Assembly: GCA_963277665.1 (NCBI GenBank)
Contig: OY728165.1
Location: forward strand, 1,152,238,050-1,152,302,049
Length of the DNA stretch: 64,000 nt
Direction: 5' to 3'
Source of the DNA: Viscum album
Taxonomy: Eukaryota > Streptophyta > Magnoliopsida > Santalales > Viscaceae
Shown here: positions 47,701 through 60,514 of the stretch, piece by piece
Numbering within the stretch: the first letter of the stretch is position 1
Layout of the letters: each line of letters begins with the position of its first letter
Made by a program: the position numbers and the translations under genes
Notes under the pieces: model-generated
The model's database searches: none
What the model was told of the DNA's origin: nothing
Seen by the model: only the letters and a program-made list of their open reading frames with translations

Positions 47701-48153
47701 ATTATTTCCATAAGAATTTTTCAATGGTACCTTTTATATGTGTCTTTATATAGGTCACCATAATTTTATGAATCTTGTATTTAATAATGTTTTATCTCTT
47801 TTTTATCATCTATAATAATTTTTTTGATGTTTTTATTAATAGTTTTAATGCTGATGTTTTATCTTGAAATAATTCACCATATTACTCCCAATGGTTAGTG
47901 GATAGGTTAAATGATGGAGGAATGTTATTTACATTTCATATGTTATTTTCAATATGAATTTATGTGTTGTTTTTTGTTATCCCCAATAATAACAGGAATG
48001 CATTGAACTTATTATTTTATAGTGGGGCCCGCAATATCCCCTCGATTCATTGGTTGGTCTAATGAGACAAACTATGTCATAACACGATGAATTCACAAAA
48101 TTGTTATTTATGGTCTTGGCATGTGGCCTTTATGGTCTAGTCATGATGTCTGG
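44770..48153 (+). repeat. O right LTR, first 3.4 kb (interrupted)
   Basis: Collinear with 18424 to about 21830 of the left LTR. The start is approximate because the TGTAACACCCC terminus is degraded (AGTTAACACAA). The copy stops at GTCATGATGTCTGG, matching GTTTGGATGTCAG in the left LTR, where element C begins with TGTAACGTACCC. ORFs at 45576-45776 and nearby are fortuitous. Confidence 0.7.
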
Positions 48154-50216
48154 TGTAACGTACCCGACCAAGGAGCCACTAAAATGGTGCTCTGATCTGG
48201 GTAGTTACATGAACTTAAGTGTTCCTCCCTGTACTCCAGAGGTTTCCGACTAGAAATGAGGTTCCAACAGGTTTTGTGGAGAGACTATACCATCAATACT
48301 AGAGTAATACATAACAGATAATATTGGAAATAGTGGAAATAAAAGAGAATAATACATAACATGCACTAATTACCAAATCCCAAAACATGGTACAATCTAA
48401 AATTACAATAAATATTTCATGCTATGTTATAGTGTCAATAGAACAACAGAAAAAAGAATGAAAATAGTTGAATCCACTAAGTGGTGAGGATTTTATGTTT
48501 TCAAACTCAACCATCCATTTACTATGTCCAACTCATCCCCTAGCAGAGGGTCCTTCCCGTTGTCCTGACCTATAAGAATGATATATGCTTGGCTACCCAA
48601 TGTCGTCCTGAGAAGGGTGTGATTATAACTCAGTAGTCCACCACCAACAGTGTCTACAAATTATCCAGCAATGTAGATAGTGCATGTAAATGATAAATAA
48701 TGTAACGTTAAGGAAAAAAGATAAATAGACTGTCTTTATTTTTTTAAGTTAAGTTACCAATTAAACAATGTTTTTTACTAAGGCATTGTATTTATAATGT
48801 CACCATATTCATGTGTTCAATATATTATTCATGATCAATTTTATCAACCAGTGATAATTTAACACATCATATCTCACTGGGAATCAATTGACAACAATTC
48901 TGAATATCTTCACCTCGAAGCCTCAGTCTGAGTGGAATGTGACCATTAGGGGAATAAAACTTTGTTCCCTTCCCAAACCTATGCATTTTGGGAAGGTTCT
49001 ACATAATTGTTCTAATTCAAACCTTGGGCATAGAACCTCATGTCAATACCCCACTCTACCTAGACTGTGGTAGATTCCTATTTATCAGTCACCACAAAAC
49101 ACCATATCACAACAACATAAACAACATCATTTATGAAATCACAATAATCTCAATAAATTTGAAATTAATTTTTTCCCTCAATCCATTATCACATTCATTA
49201 TTAATGTTACTTAACCCATTTATCCCCATTCCAATTTACCATACCTATCATTGTAAGCATATTCCAGAATATAGAAAATCCCCATCATTTTCCCATTTAT
49301 ACTTTTAGCCATATTTATGCCATCCAAACAAGATCATAGTTAATTAACCCACCTAAATTTATTAATAAACCCCAATTATACATAACTTAATCAGGTGAAA
49401 ATTTTCTTCAATAGCCTATTGTTCTCACACAATAACCTATACTTACATAGATATCTCTATAATTGGGGAATAATGGGTTGCCCCTTCGGTGGCAGTTAAT
49501 TTGGTAGAGTCACCTTCCTTGCATCCCATAGGGATTAAGAGGGGTTCAATTAAACATTTATATCCCACTACATCGCATCATGTAAAAGGAACCAAGAACC
49601 CTTTAAAATTGGTCTTGAATAAAAACCATACATGCTCAAATATACACAAAACCCAATATATATGACATTTATAAAACCTACTTGAATAGATTGGCGAACA
49701 CAATCCAAAAAAGGAGAATTATATGTCAATTCAACACCCCCTGTAAGACTCATACAATATCTAAATGAAAAATATATTATTTAGATATTGTGATGGAAAT
49801 CTCCCAAAATACATGACCTAAACAAGAAAAGATAGAGAAGAAGAATTTTAGACTCACCTGGATATTTTATTCATATACAACGACTCTCTCAACAGTCAAT
49901 AATGGAAGGATATCGATCCTTGGAAGCTCATGGTACCTTTGGTTAGATCCTAGGTTTTCTAGAAAGGAGGATGTAGAATATTCCAGGTGAGATATAAAAA
50001 ACCCAGTGTGGAAATTTTTTAGATTTTTAAATGTTTTTGGGCTACATGTTTTACCCCCATGGTTTTCCACACCGTCTATAAACCGTGTGAATGACACTAT
50101 CCTCAAATCATCTTCATTCATGTATTACCTAGGATTCCCACATATTTATCAGTAATCATGACTAGACTGTGTCACATGATTTGAAAAGTCATTTTACCCC
50201 TTTTTTGTGTCCCGAA
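48154..50216 (-). repeat. C 3' LTR, larger part
   Basis: About 2.06 kb from the LTR terminus to the insertion point of B. The last five bases, CCGAA (50212-50216), are the target duplication of B. The rest of this LTR is 60384-60503, so the original length was near 2.18 kb. The ORFs inside it (48888-49308, 49568-49753, 49867-50121) have no known domain and lie in LTR sequence, so they are taken as fortuitous. Confidence 0.7.
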
Positions 50217-52190
50217 TGTAAGATCCTAGATCTTCTATTTAGATATGTTTCCCATTTTTTGTTTTTATGAGTAAATGAAGAGTTTTTATAATTTTATAAG
50301 TACTCATCATGTACATTACTTGTACTATTGTGTAATCGGTTACCATGGGTGGTCGGGTGTTGGACGTGTGGCGGCCATGCACACAACTGTATGTGGGGAC
50401 CTAGAGATCGCATAATACAGGGGCCAAATAAGGAAAGTACACATTGTGTAATTATAAAGTACACAATGACTATATTATTTTAATGTCATAAAATTGACAT
50501 GGGTCACGTCTAATTGGAATAATACTCTTCTTCTTTTCCTTCATTGACTAAAAGCATATGTACAACTCTGACCATTCCCCGACCCCCTGATCGAGCATCT
50601 GTTCTATGATTCAGCCATCATCAATTGCATTGGGATCGCCAAGGTAATCTTTTAATTCTTGTAGAGCTTCGTTTCTTAATTACTCATCTTTCAAGAGTTA
50701 TCATTGGTTATGAGTTTTATATTTTTTTAGATCTACCACATTCTAGGTCGATCCAAGAGCCTATTCTAGGGTATATCGATCTTACGACACTGGGGTAAGT
50801 GGTTTGTTACTTTCTGTATACAGTAATTGTGTGATATGTGAAAATGTTCAAAATACCCCTAATTTGGGTATTGTGTGTTTAATATTTTACCCCATTAAAT
50901 TTCCATCTCTTTCTGTATTCTTGAGTAGATCTTAATTGAATTTTAATATGGTCAATTGGAATGCTTTTGAAATATTTCCCATGAATGTTTGGTTTATGAC
51001 TATTTGGTTATGCTTATCCTGTTATGCTGCATTGTTTTTCCAATGCCTAGTATCGTAGGATAGTGTTATTATTTTTATCTGACATGCTTTTATTTTAAAG
51101 ACTATTATCTAAGTAGTTCTTCAAGATAAATTTGGCTGCTATGCAATCATATGCTCGATTGACTTACACAAGACTATAGGAACATGGTGTAGTATTCCAT
51201 AGGGAGAATTTATGTGAGGGATTCTCTAGGTTGTCTGTTTTTACTATTAAATTTTGATACCATAGGGTAAATTGATGAAATTTCTTCCTCAGAGTATTTT
51301 TAGTTCCTCGATGTGGGCCATAAGGGGAACGAGATATAAGTGATTCTCTAGGGGACCTTTTAGATACATATACGAAACTATATGGGGAATTGACGACATG
51401 TTCTCCTCTAAGAGTCTCTGCTTATGTTAAACCAGAGGGATTAGACCGGGTGTACATCCCAAAGGGTTTCATGAGTTTTTTGGTTAAAAAATAGGGGTTA
51501 TGATGAGTGTACATCCCATAAGGATACCTTTATTTATTAGATGCTTATTTGATATGTGAAATTAAATTCTTTGAAACTGTGGATTTGTATACTTTTGAGT
51601 ACTTCCTTGTTTACTACTTCTTTTTGATATCTACCTTCCATATATATTAATTAACTATTTGGCACAAATATTTTGGTGGAATCCCTCTAGGATTTTCCTC
51701 ACACCCTATTTGGGTAATTATTTTTGGCACAAATAGATTATATTGTTGCAGGACTAGATAAGGGGCAGCACCCTTCAACTTTAGGTTCTTGACTGCTGAG
51801 GAACTGGAGAGCCTGAGACCAAGCTGGGACATGCGATGTTGTTGGAGTTTTTGTGTTTTCATTTGTAATTTTTATATTTATATATTCCATCATTATGACT
51901 TGTTTCTCTATATTCCTTGACATTTGAATTATTCATAAATTATATATATGTGCTCCAATTGTTTATTACATCCAATGTTTACCTATTTCATGTATTATTA
52001 ATTCTACTATTGCTATCTATTTTTCTTCTACTTTGATACTTTTTCAATGATGGTATTTTTTACCTAGTATCAAACACAAGGTCCTCACTACTAGATAGCA
52101 GCCTCTGGCATTCTGGGAAATGCACTTGAGGCCATGAGACCAACCGGGTACAGGGCACCTCTGGGTGGCTCTCAGAACCAGGATGTTACA
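50217..52190 (+). repeat. B 5' LTR (1,974 bp)
   Basis: It starts TGTAAGATCCTAGATC and ends ACCAGGATGTTACA; the ends form a short inverted pair TGTAA/TTACA. A CTGTTATGCTG motif at 51019-51029 corresponds to CTGTTAGGCTG in the 3' LTR. Small ORFs on the minus strand near 51647-51923 are fortuitous. Confidence 0.9.
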
Positions 52191-53741
52191 AATTGGTATC
52201 AACAGATTAATTTTCTTCCTGATTTACTATTTGGAGACTATTTCCAAGGATATGAAGAAATAAGTACTTGGAAATAAGCTGTGCATAGGGGTAGCTAATT
52301 TGTTTATAGGGAAAAGACAATATACCTCATTTATTGTAATTTTTCATGTTTTTCAATTTTACCGTTGATTTGCATACACCATTTGGTGATTCAAAAGTAA
52401 TGTACTATTATCATTGATGTTATTGAAATTCTCTTTTAGTTGAAACTCAATTATATGAGGGTACTCCATTTAATAAATCGTGTAAGCACTAGCTAGAGAT
52501 CACATGTCATGTATTCATTTCATGCCATTTCGGTTGCATCCGCAATTTCATGTTGTTTTGATAAATGTTGTGATATACATGCAAGCTACTTTGATAGGTA
52601 CCATGATAAAATACTTACTATTTGATAGGTTATAATTTGTGTAAGGTTTTTTTGTATGAACACCCAACATTGGTTATTAAGGTGTTATGGGCCCCCGTAG
52701 ATCAGAATTTGGTGGATTAATGCCTTGTTTTATTTCTATATGACATGTATAAGATTCCAAGCATTGATTTGCAGGGAGTATGGGCCCTCACAGATTTGAT
52801 ATTGGCACATAATGGTTTTTTTAACTGTTTTAGTGGGTTCCAGAGTTGTTTTTTAGGCTTACTATCAAGAAAAAACCAAAACACAAGGCGCGTAATATTG
52901 AATACATTCTATGTGTTCATCTATTTTGGAAGAATCTATTTTCATAAGTACACACCATGTACCGTATGTAATCTAAATGTAGTATCTAATTGTGTATCAG
53001 ACTGTGTGTGGTGGGACATGTGGTTTGGAATACTTTGGTAGGACACACTGTGTACTGGATGTACACACCGTGTTGTAGAACTATTTAATTGGCCATGTCA
53101 CAAACAACACAGGTCGGTAGAGTATTTTCTAATACACGTCGTGTCCGTCTGGAACATTCCGTGTATTGTAGCTTGAGTATCTAGTCATGTAACGAGCAAC
53201 ATAGGTCGATTAAATCTTCTTGAACATGTCGTGTCTAGCACAAACAAGTTGTTTGTAGTCAGTCATGTGCTCACCCGTGTAACTAACAACATGGGTAGTT
53301 CAAACCCATATAGTACACATCGTGTCCATCTGGAACACACCTTGTAGGGTGAGCCAGGTAATTGGCCATGTGACTAACTACACGGGTTGGTGAAGGTTGT
53401 ATAGTACCCAACGTGTCTGGAAGTAACATGTCATGTAGTATTGTTTTATCAGAACCATGGGGCATATCTTTTTAGAAGAACTCGAGATGGGGAATACGAT
53501 TCAAGTACACGCCGTGTGTAAGGACAACACTCCGTGTGAATGGGGTGTTACACGACCTGATATGGAAAAAATACATTCCCATGAGAAAGCATAATAGAAC
53601 ACGCTGTTTAGGCATTATATACATCATGTATCCATATTTTGAAAAACCTTAATGCTTTCTTACTCTCGTTCCCATCTCAAACTTATAAGTTCCAGTCCAA
53701 GATAATTTGGATATAAGGTGTGTGCTTGACCTTTTATAGTC
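52191..53741 (+). other. B primer site and long untranslated leader
   Basis: The leader opens with AATTGGTATCAACAGAT; TTGGTATCAACAG is the tRNA-Met-type primer site. About 1.55 kb separates it from gag. The 98-codon ORF at 52745-53041 has no recognised domain. A series of diverged tandem repeats occupies about 53040-53440 (separate entry). Confidence 0.75.
53040..53440 (+). repeat. Degenerate ~92-bp tandem repeats in the B leader
   Basis: Four to five diverged units of about 90-92 bp. Each has, in order, a GT(A/G)TTGTAG-like start, GGCCATGTGACTAACAACACGGGT-like centre (shortened here), and an end of the form ACACRTCGTGTCYRTCTGG. Unit starts are near 53155, 53247, 53339 and 53429. They are not seen elsewhere in the window. 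Confidence 0.6.
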
Positions 53742-54960
53742 ATGCCACCAAGACGTCCTCTAGTTTCCTTGTAGTTATAAGGTAATGATCAGATAGAAGA
53801 TATGGTTAATTGGGGACTACCGATAAATCCACAAGTTGTGACAGTCGTGGCACCAACCATCACTCTTAACACAGGTGCTGAGAAACAGTTTCGATAGGGC
53901 TTTATGTGGTTTATGCGGACCTTCCAAGGAGTACTACATCCTGTCCCTTCTATGGTAGAGTTGAAGCGGGTTTTTAGGTAGTATAATTATCCCAGCTTCA
54001 TAGGGAAAGTAGGGCCTCAGGATTCAGAGTCATGGTTAGAAAACTTTCATTCAATCTTAGAGCATCTGGAGACACATCCAGAGTGGAGGGTGAAACTCAT
54101 GACATATATGCTTTCAGATTCCTCTATCTTATGGTTGGAAGTGATCTCACAAGTAGGATGTCAACAGGTTATGGAATTGGATGACATACATAATTTTTTA
54201 TGACTACTAATATCTAGAGTCTTTGAGGGCCAATTTATCCCAATAGTTCATGAGTCTGGAGCAGGTTACTCTCTTAGTCAAGGAGTACTCTTCTCATTTC
54301 ACAAATCATCAGTGTATCATGCCTATTACAGGAGGAGATGAGTTATTTCTGGCATCAATGATTGACGATGGTGTCAGGAACGACATCTGATATTAGATGA
54401 ACATCATCAGGTTGACTTTCATCACTTCCATAGTCAACCATTGGATAATCATGTAGCACAATCTGAGGGATTCTTGAGCGGTGAGCTATGGAGGATTGAC
54501 ATCCAGAGATAGTATCCCTCCTAGTGATAGCAGGAAGCACCACAGTAGATCTTCGCATGGCGATAAAAGGAGGAAAGAAAATTCTTCTAGTATCTAGGTG
54601 GTGTGATACCAATGCGGATTGAGCTGGAATATGAGGTCACATTTACCAAGAGAAACAGTGGAGTTCTGATATTGTGACAAGATGGTGCATTTTCAACAGT
54701 TCTTTCAGATCTTATAACCGGCATCTTTTGATATGGGGTCTTCTATGACACCTCATTCAGGAGAGGTAGCACCAGTTTCACATCAATTTGGGAACTAGAG
54801 TTCTTCTGGCTATAAAGGCCGAGGTGGAGGTCGCGGCCGTGGAAGTCAGTCTTCGGGATTTCGGCGACAGCGAGGTGGATCAACTCAGAGTGGCCAGGCA
54901 TGGTCACAGGGAAATGGTGTATGTCAGACTTTTGTATTGGTGTAGACCCAATATGAGCGG
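53742..54960 (+). pseudogene. gag: B gag, disrupted
   Basis: The start MPPRRPLVSL at 53742 is the usual opening of plant Gypsy Gag. It is followed, with stops, by the capsid core: QDSESWLENFHSILEHL, then MTYMLSDSSILWLEV (compare WLEQIEKLLEVL and LLSGEAADWW of the family). A Gln/Gly/Arg-rich linker region is suggested near 54790-54910. No intact CCHC knuckle remains; the expected place near 54930 has degenerated. Several stops and frame changes make it non-functional. Confidence 0.8.
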
Positions 54961-55480
54961 GATCTCATAACCTCTACAATTCTTGGTAAAATTATTGTTT
55001 CCTCAATTTTAAAATCTTCTCTTTTTGATATAGGGGTTTCTCAGAGCTTTATATCAGTTGTTGTTTTGTAGATACATGGGCTCTGTTTCTTTCCCTCTGC
55101 TGAGGTCTTGATGTTGGACACACTGTTGGGGACATGAAAAGATAGAGTATAACAATGCAAAGAGTGCACTATTCAAATTGGTGGGCAACACTTCTTATGG
55201 GACCATTATATCCTAGAGATGATAGGATATGATGTCAATCTTGGAATGGAATGGTTAGTTTCCTTCTATATAGTTGTCAATTTCTATCTTCATAGGGTGA
55301 GTTTCATAACACTAGGGGACATATCATTTTTTAAAAAGGGAGAATGGGATGTATAGTTGTGAAAATAGGGACTCGAGCATCATGGATTGAGAGGAGTTAT
55401 AGACTATATATCTAGTCTTTTTCTAGATAACTAGGTAACTTCACATACAGACTCTCCTCATGTTGTAGATCATTTCTAGA
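54961..55480 (+). pseudogene. pro: B aspartic protease region, disrupted
   Basis: LFDIGVSQSFIS (about 55033-55070) corresponds to the LFDTGASHSFIS active-site motif with Thr to Ile, Ala to Val and His to Gln changes. It is followed by LMLDTLLGT, then HYILEMIGYDVNLGMEWL, matching the VLGMDWL region of the family. An in-frame stop follows the LLGT segment. Confidence 0.8.
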
Positions 55481-56720
55481 TGTATTTCCAGTGGAATTTT
55501 CAGGTTTTCCTCTAGAATTAGAGTCAGACCTTCTTATTGATCTTATTCTAGGAGAGGCACTTATGTCCATTACACCTTATAAGATGTCTACACTAGAGCT
55601 ACATGAGTTCGAGAAGCTATTAGAGGAGTTTCAGGCTAATGGTTTCATCCGTCCTAGTACTTCTCCTTGGGGTTCTCCTATTCTATATACAAAGAAGGAG
55701 GATGGTACCCTCTGTCATTGTGTGGATTATCATAATTTTAACCAATAGACAGTCATGAACCAAAATACCTTACCGTGGATTGATGATCTCTTTGGTCACC
55801 TTTGAGGAGCCTAAGTGTTCTCGAAGATAGACTTGAGATCCGGTTACTTTCTATTTTGCGCTACACCATCTGATACACCTCTTATAGCCATCCGGAGTAG
55901 GAATGGTCTATACGAGTATGTGGTTACATATTTTAGTCTCACAAACATGCCTGCAGTCTTTATGGCTCTAATGAAATGAGTGTTCCACCCATACATGGAT
56001 TCTTTCATGGTACTCTTCATGGATGATATCACATTGTACTCTCACATTCAACATAACCATGTCAAAAATGTTACGATAGTCTTCAGTACACAAATAGAGC
56101 ATCATTTATATGTTATGATCTCAAAATACTACTTTTGGATGGTCCAAATTCACTTCATGGGTCATGTTATCTTAGATACAGGAGTATCTGTAGACAAAGA
56201 GAAAGTGAGAGCAGAATTTTTCTAGGAGCAGCTAAAGAACAGTTTTGAGGTATGGATTTTTCTTGGGTTTGTTGGTTACGATAGATGATTCATACAGGTC
56301 TTTTCACACGTAGCAGTGTTGATAACAACCCTAAAAAATAAGCGTGCAATGTACTTGTGGTCTGCTTCGTGTGAGTCATCCTTTCAGGTGCTCAAAGGGA
56401 TGTTGACTTCAGCACCGATACTAGTATTTCCAGAGCCAAGCAAGAGATATACTATGTAGTCTGATTCATTAGTTATTGGGCATGGGGAAATGCTTATGTA
56501 CGAGGAAGGAGTCATTTTACATGGCTCTCAACAGTTGAGGCCACATGAGAAGAAATGCTCGATGAATGATCTTGATATGGTTTTAGTTGTTCTTGCTTTA
56601 CACTATTATAGACAATACCAATTGGGATAATTTTTTTTGGTTTTCACCGACCATAGATGACTCAAGTATATCTTCACTCAACATGATCTGAATTTGAGAT
56701 AATGAATTTTGGTTCTGTAC
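55481..56720 (+). pseudogene. pol: B reverse transcriptase and RNase H, disrupted
   Basis: RT begins with GFPLELESDLLIDLILG and shows ELHEFEKLLEEFQANGFI, STSPWGSPILYTKKEDGTL (55491-55748) and, after stops, the catalytic FMDDITLYS (near 56016-56040) and HFMGHVI. RNase H-like sequence follows from about 56330: LTSAPILVFPEPS, then GHGEMLMYEEG and a YRQYQL-type segment before 56640. The frame changes at least twice. The minus-strand ORF at 56598-56876 is a shadow of this region. Confidence 0.88.
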
Positions 56721-56859
56721 CTTCTGTCTTTTGACGTTGAGCATGCCTACACACCTATGAATGGCCATAAAATGGAAGATGAACTGAGCTGGTGGAATCA
56801 GATAGAGGCAGTTCAGTAGGACAGTATTGAGTGGCCACTTATGGATCTGTTCTCTGAGA

Positions 56860-58398
56860 TGAATTTTGATGTGCATGACAGACAGTGGAAGACATTTCTT
56901 TCTTCTTTATATGTTACCTCTACTCTACTTTATGGACTGTTAATAGGCATCTATCAGATTTTGAATCCCTATTCCTATCAGATAGTGTCACTAGAGAGAA
57001 CCCAATTTTTGGATAGACCATAGGTGAGGATGAGATCGAGTGATTTCAGGGGCGCATGTGGGTGTCAGCAGACATACCCATGGAGCTGATGTGGGATTTT
57101 CATTCTTAGTTTGAGATGTTCATCCTGGTGTCATCAAGATGTATTGTGATCAACAACATTAGTATTGGAGTCCATTATGAGTAGATTTGTTCCTGGTTAA
57201 GTCATGAGGCGTTCCACCTATGAGTAGAAAAAGGTGGACCATGAACGACCAGTAGGGGTTTCCAGCGATTACCCATTCCCGTGTGGAAACGGAATGATGT
57301 CGTGATAGACTTTAGGATAGGTTTGCAAAGGTTGCCTCATGGGAATGAGGCTGTTTGGGTGGTAGTTGAGAGACTCACGAAGGTTGCTCACTTTTTACCG
57401 ATTTAGGAGACCTTCAGTGTTGATTATTTTGAAAATTTATACATCTGATAGATTGTACGTATATATGGGGTTCCACACTAAATTTTTTCATACAAGGATA
57501 CATGTTTTACATCTGAGTTCTGGCAGGTACATTAGATGGATTTGGGTACATAGGTACTTCTGAGAACAACTTGTCATCCCCATACAGATGGCTTGTTTGA
57601 GGGTACGATTTAGGTGCATGAGGACATGCTTTGAACATGCACCCTAGATTTTGAGGTTTGTGGGGGAAGCACATAACACTAGTGGAGTTTTACAAAAAAA
57701 AATTCAAGGAACTATTAAGATTAAATATTAAAAATATTTTTACAATAGTCCATGTCGTTCATCCTAATACAGGCTGGATGCAAGAGAGGCAGCAATGTTA
57801 GGACCTCGTCTTGTGCAGGAGAACATAGAGCAGTTAGAGTTGAATCAGAAGAGGATGGATACGACACAGTCTTGAGAGAAGTATTGTGTGGATAGACAGA
57901 GATGACATCTAGAGATTGAGGTTAGAGATTAGGTATAACTACATGTACCACTGAGGATGGTACACTGGAGGATTAGGATGCATGGTAATCTTTCACTGAA
58001 GTACGTTGGGTCATTCGAGGTGTTGGAGAGGGTTGGGTCGGTTGCCTATCGATTGTAGTTTCCTCAATGGTATCAGGCTATGCATGATGTATTCTACATT
58101 TCTCAGCATCGACGTTACCTCTAAAACTCGTTTCATGATTTCTCTACCTGAGGAAGTTGAGCTAGAGGTGGATGCATCTTTCAAGGAACATCAAATCCAA
58201 ATTGTTGATCAAAATATGAATGTTCTTCGTTGTCTATATGTTCCTCTACTACAAATTCTATGGTGGAATAAGAGAGTACATTATAAGACATGGGAGAGGG
58301 ATACTGATGTACAATCGTAATGGTTGGAGCCTTTCGAGGATTGTTCTTCTACGCATCCTAACTAGGGAAATTCAGGTACTAATTTTTTTAAGTGGGGA
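56860..58398 (+). pseudogene. int: B integrase and C-terminal tail, disrupted
   Basis: From about 57100 the translation shows HPGVIKMYCDQQH.YWSP (compare HPGATKMYRDLRQYYWWP), then WKRNDVVIDF, GNEAVWVVVERLTKVAHFLP (57340-57405) with the first catalytic Asp region, IVRIYGVPH, TSEFWQVH and HPHTDG. The GPY/F part near 57985-58120 is weak. The tail ILWWNKRVHYKTWERDTD (58240-58310) matches the VLWRNHxVEEATWE tail of Tekay-like elements. Multiple frameshifts and stops. The zinc domain Cys pair is lost. Confidence 0.85.
58390..58398 (+). other. B polypurine tract
   Basis: AAGTGGGGA directly before TGTTTTTAGGATCC, the start of the 3' LTR. Confidence 0.7.
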
Positions 58399-60378
58399 TG
58401 TTTTTAGGATCCTAGATCATATTTTCTGGTATGTTTCTATTTTTTGGTGTTTTGAGGAAATGAAAAATTTATGAAAATTTCTTTAAGACAAACCATGTAC
58501 ATTACATGTTAAATTCATGTACTCAATTACTGCGGGTAGCAAGGTGCTAGCCATATAGTGGCCAAGAACCTGACTGAGTGTAGTGACCAAGAGACTACCT
58601 AATAAGGGGGCTGGTTAAGGCCTGTACACACTATGTACTTATATATTAAATGTAATGTAATATTTTTTTATATCATTAAACAAACATGGGTCACACCTAA
58701 TTCAAAGCACTCTCTTCTTCATCACCTTCTTCGAACGAGATCATCCGTAGGACACTGATCTTTCCCCAAGACCCTGATCGGTCATCTGTTCTCTGATTCG
58801 ATAGCGATCTATTACGTTGGGATCACTATGGTAGTCTCTTCCTTCTTCTAGAGCATTATTTTCAGATGATTTATTTTTGACGAGTAATCTTCAGTTATGT
58901 TTTTTAGACATTTTTGTAGATATACCATGTTCATGGTCGATCCAAGGGCTGACGCTGGTGTATATCAATCGAACGACACCGAGGAAGGTGGTTTGTTCCT
59001 TTCTAAAGATAGTCATTGAGTTATATGTGCAAATGTTCCCAATACACTTGATCAGGGTATTATGTGGTTACAGTTTTAATTATATTACTTTCAAGATATG
59101 ATTTTATGCTTGAGTTGAGGTTAATTGAGTGTTAATAGGTTCAATTTCTAGGCATTATAAGTGTTTCACATTCATGTTTTTTTATGACCGTTTTGTTCTA
59201 CTTATCCTGTTAGGCTGCCTTGTTTTTCCCATTCCTATTATTATAGGATGGTGTGTTTATTTTTATCTGTCATGATGTTATGTTTTAGAATATTTTGAAA
59301 ATAGTTATTGAGGTTTACATTGGCCAATTTTCATTTCTATAAATTATTGACATACCCAGGACTATGGGGACCTATTGTAGTAGGCCATTAAGAGAATGGA
59401 TGTGAGGGATTCTCCAGAGGGTCTATTTATACTGTTATAATGTGAGACCATTGGAGGAATTGATGGATGTTCATCCTCGGAGTGTACATAGATCGTCAAT
59501 GCAGGCCACAGGGGGAATGAGATGTATGTTCTTCCCTAGAGTGCCATATAGTTTCCTATACAAGACAGTAGTGGGAATTCACTGTGAGTCCTTACTCATA
59601 GAGTCTATGATTAAATTGAATATGGGTACTAGGCATTGTGTACTTCCTAAAGGGTTTCATGTGTTGATAGGATTATCCAAAGGGTTTAGGCTGAGTGTCC
59701 TTATAAGAGGGTTACCTTCATTGATTAGCTACTTACATGATATGTGAAATTGAATGCTTGAAACTAAGGAATAGTTTAATTTTTAGTACCTCCTCATTTA
59801 CTAATTCTTTTTGATATTTTCCTACTATATATATTCACTGACTATTAGGAGCATATGTTTTGGTGGTTTCCTATATGGATTTATCTCACACACGGTTTGG
59901 GTCATGCTTTGGGTCCCAAAAAGATTATATTATTATAGGACTAGATAAACGAAAGCGATTTTCTAATTCAAGTAATTGATTGTTGAGGAGTTGGAGAGCA
60001 TGGGACAAAGCAGAGTCTAGTGATGCTATTGGGGTTTATATGTTTCCTTTTAAACTTTTAAATTTTTGTATTCTAACATTATGAATTTTTTGGTTGCATT
60101 CCAACAAATTTGAATCATGAATTATTTATTTAAATATGTCATCTAGTTGTTTATTACTTCCGTTGTTTTCAAATTTCCAGTTTTACTGCTTCCGCTATTG
60201 CTATCAGATTTACATCCGTTGTATTACTATGCCAATTAGTCCTTAGATTCCCCTATATCACTCCCAAGTCCCTCACTAATAGGCAGCAGCCTAGGGAATT
60301 CTGGGAAATGTGCATGAGGCCTTGTGACCAACCAGGTATGAGGAACCACTGGGAAGCTCCCAAAACCGGGATGTTACA
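58399..60378 (+). repeat. B 3' LTR (1,980 bp)
   Basis: Homologous throughout to 50217-52190 (for example CCCTGATCGGTCATCTGTTC against CCCTGATCGAGCATCTGTTC). It ends ACCGGGATGTTACA, then the CCGAA duplication. CTGTTAGGCTG is at 59207-59217. ORFs at 58877-59101 and 59442-59747 lie in LTR sequence with no domain. Confidence 0.9.
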
Positions 60379-60383
60379 CCGAA

Positions 60384-60503
60384 CCACCAGAACACTACCA
60401 AGCCTCGATAAAGACATTGTATGGAACTCTGTTAATTAAAATAAAGGGCCTAAACTAAAATGTATTTAAAAAAAATACTAAAGGAGAAATATGGGATCTT
60501 ACT
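60384..60503 (-). repeat. C 3' LTR, smaller part
   Basis: The 120 bases at the start of the C LTR on the minus strand, separated from the rest by element B. The LTR start reads AGTAAGATCCCAT on the minus strand, with the usual TG changed to AG. Confidence 0.65.
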
Positions 60504-60514
60504 TCCACCCCACC
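60504..60514 (-). other. C polypurine tract
   Basis: The minus strand reads GGTGGGGTGGA, immediately before the LTR start AGTAAGATCCC. It sits after the C-terminal tail of the polyprotein, as in A and B. Confidence 0.65.

Larger units (their letters stand above)
50217..60378 (+). mobile_element. B: complete but decayed Ty3/Gypsy element, plus strand
   Basis: A 10.2-kb element with LTRs of 1,974 and 1,980 bp, a primer site at 52191, gag, protease, RT, RNase H and integrase in Gypsy order, and a polypurine tract at 58390-58398. It is flanked by a perfect duplication, CCGAA (50212-50216, 60379-60383). The LTRs are strongly diverged and every reading frame is broken, yet the duplication is intact. 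It is nested in the 3' LTR of C, which is nested in the right LTR of O. Confidence 0.92.

Noticed and set aside
49867..50121. An 84-codon minus-strand gene
   Set aside because: It lies in the 3' LTR of C, has no domain and is truncated by the B insertion point shortly after.
53040..53440. CRISPR-like array
   Set aside because: The units are diverged tandem repeats without unique spacers, in a plant retrotransposon leader.
56598..56876. Minus-strand 92-codon ORF
   Set aside because: It is a shadow of the B RNase H to integrase region, which reads on the plus strand.
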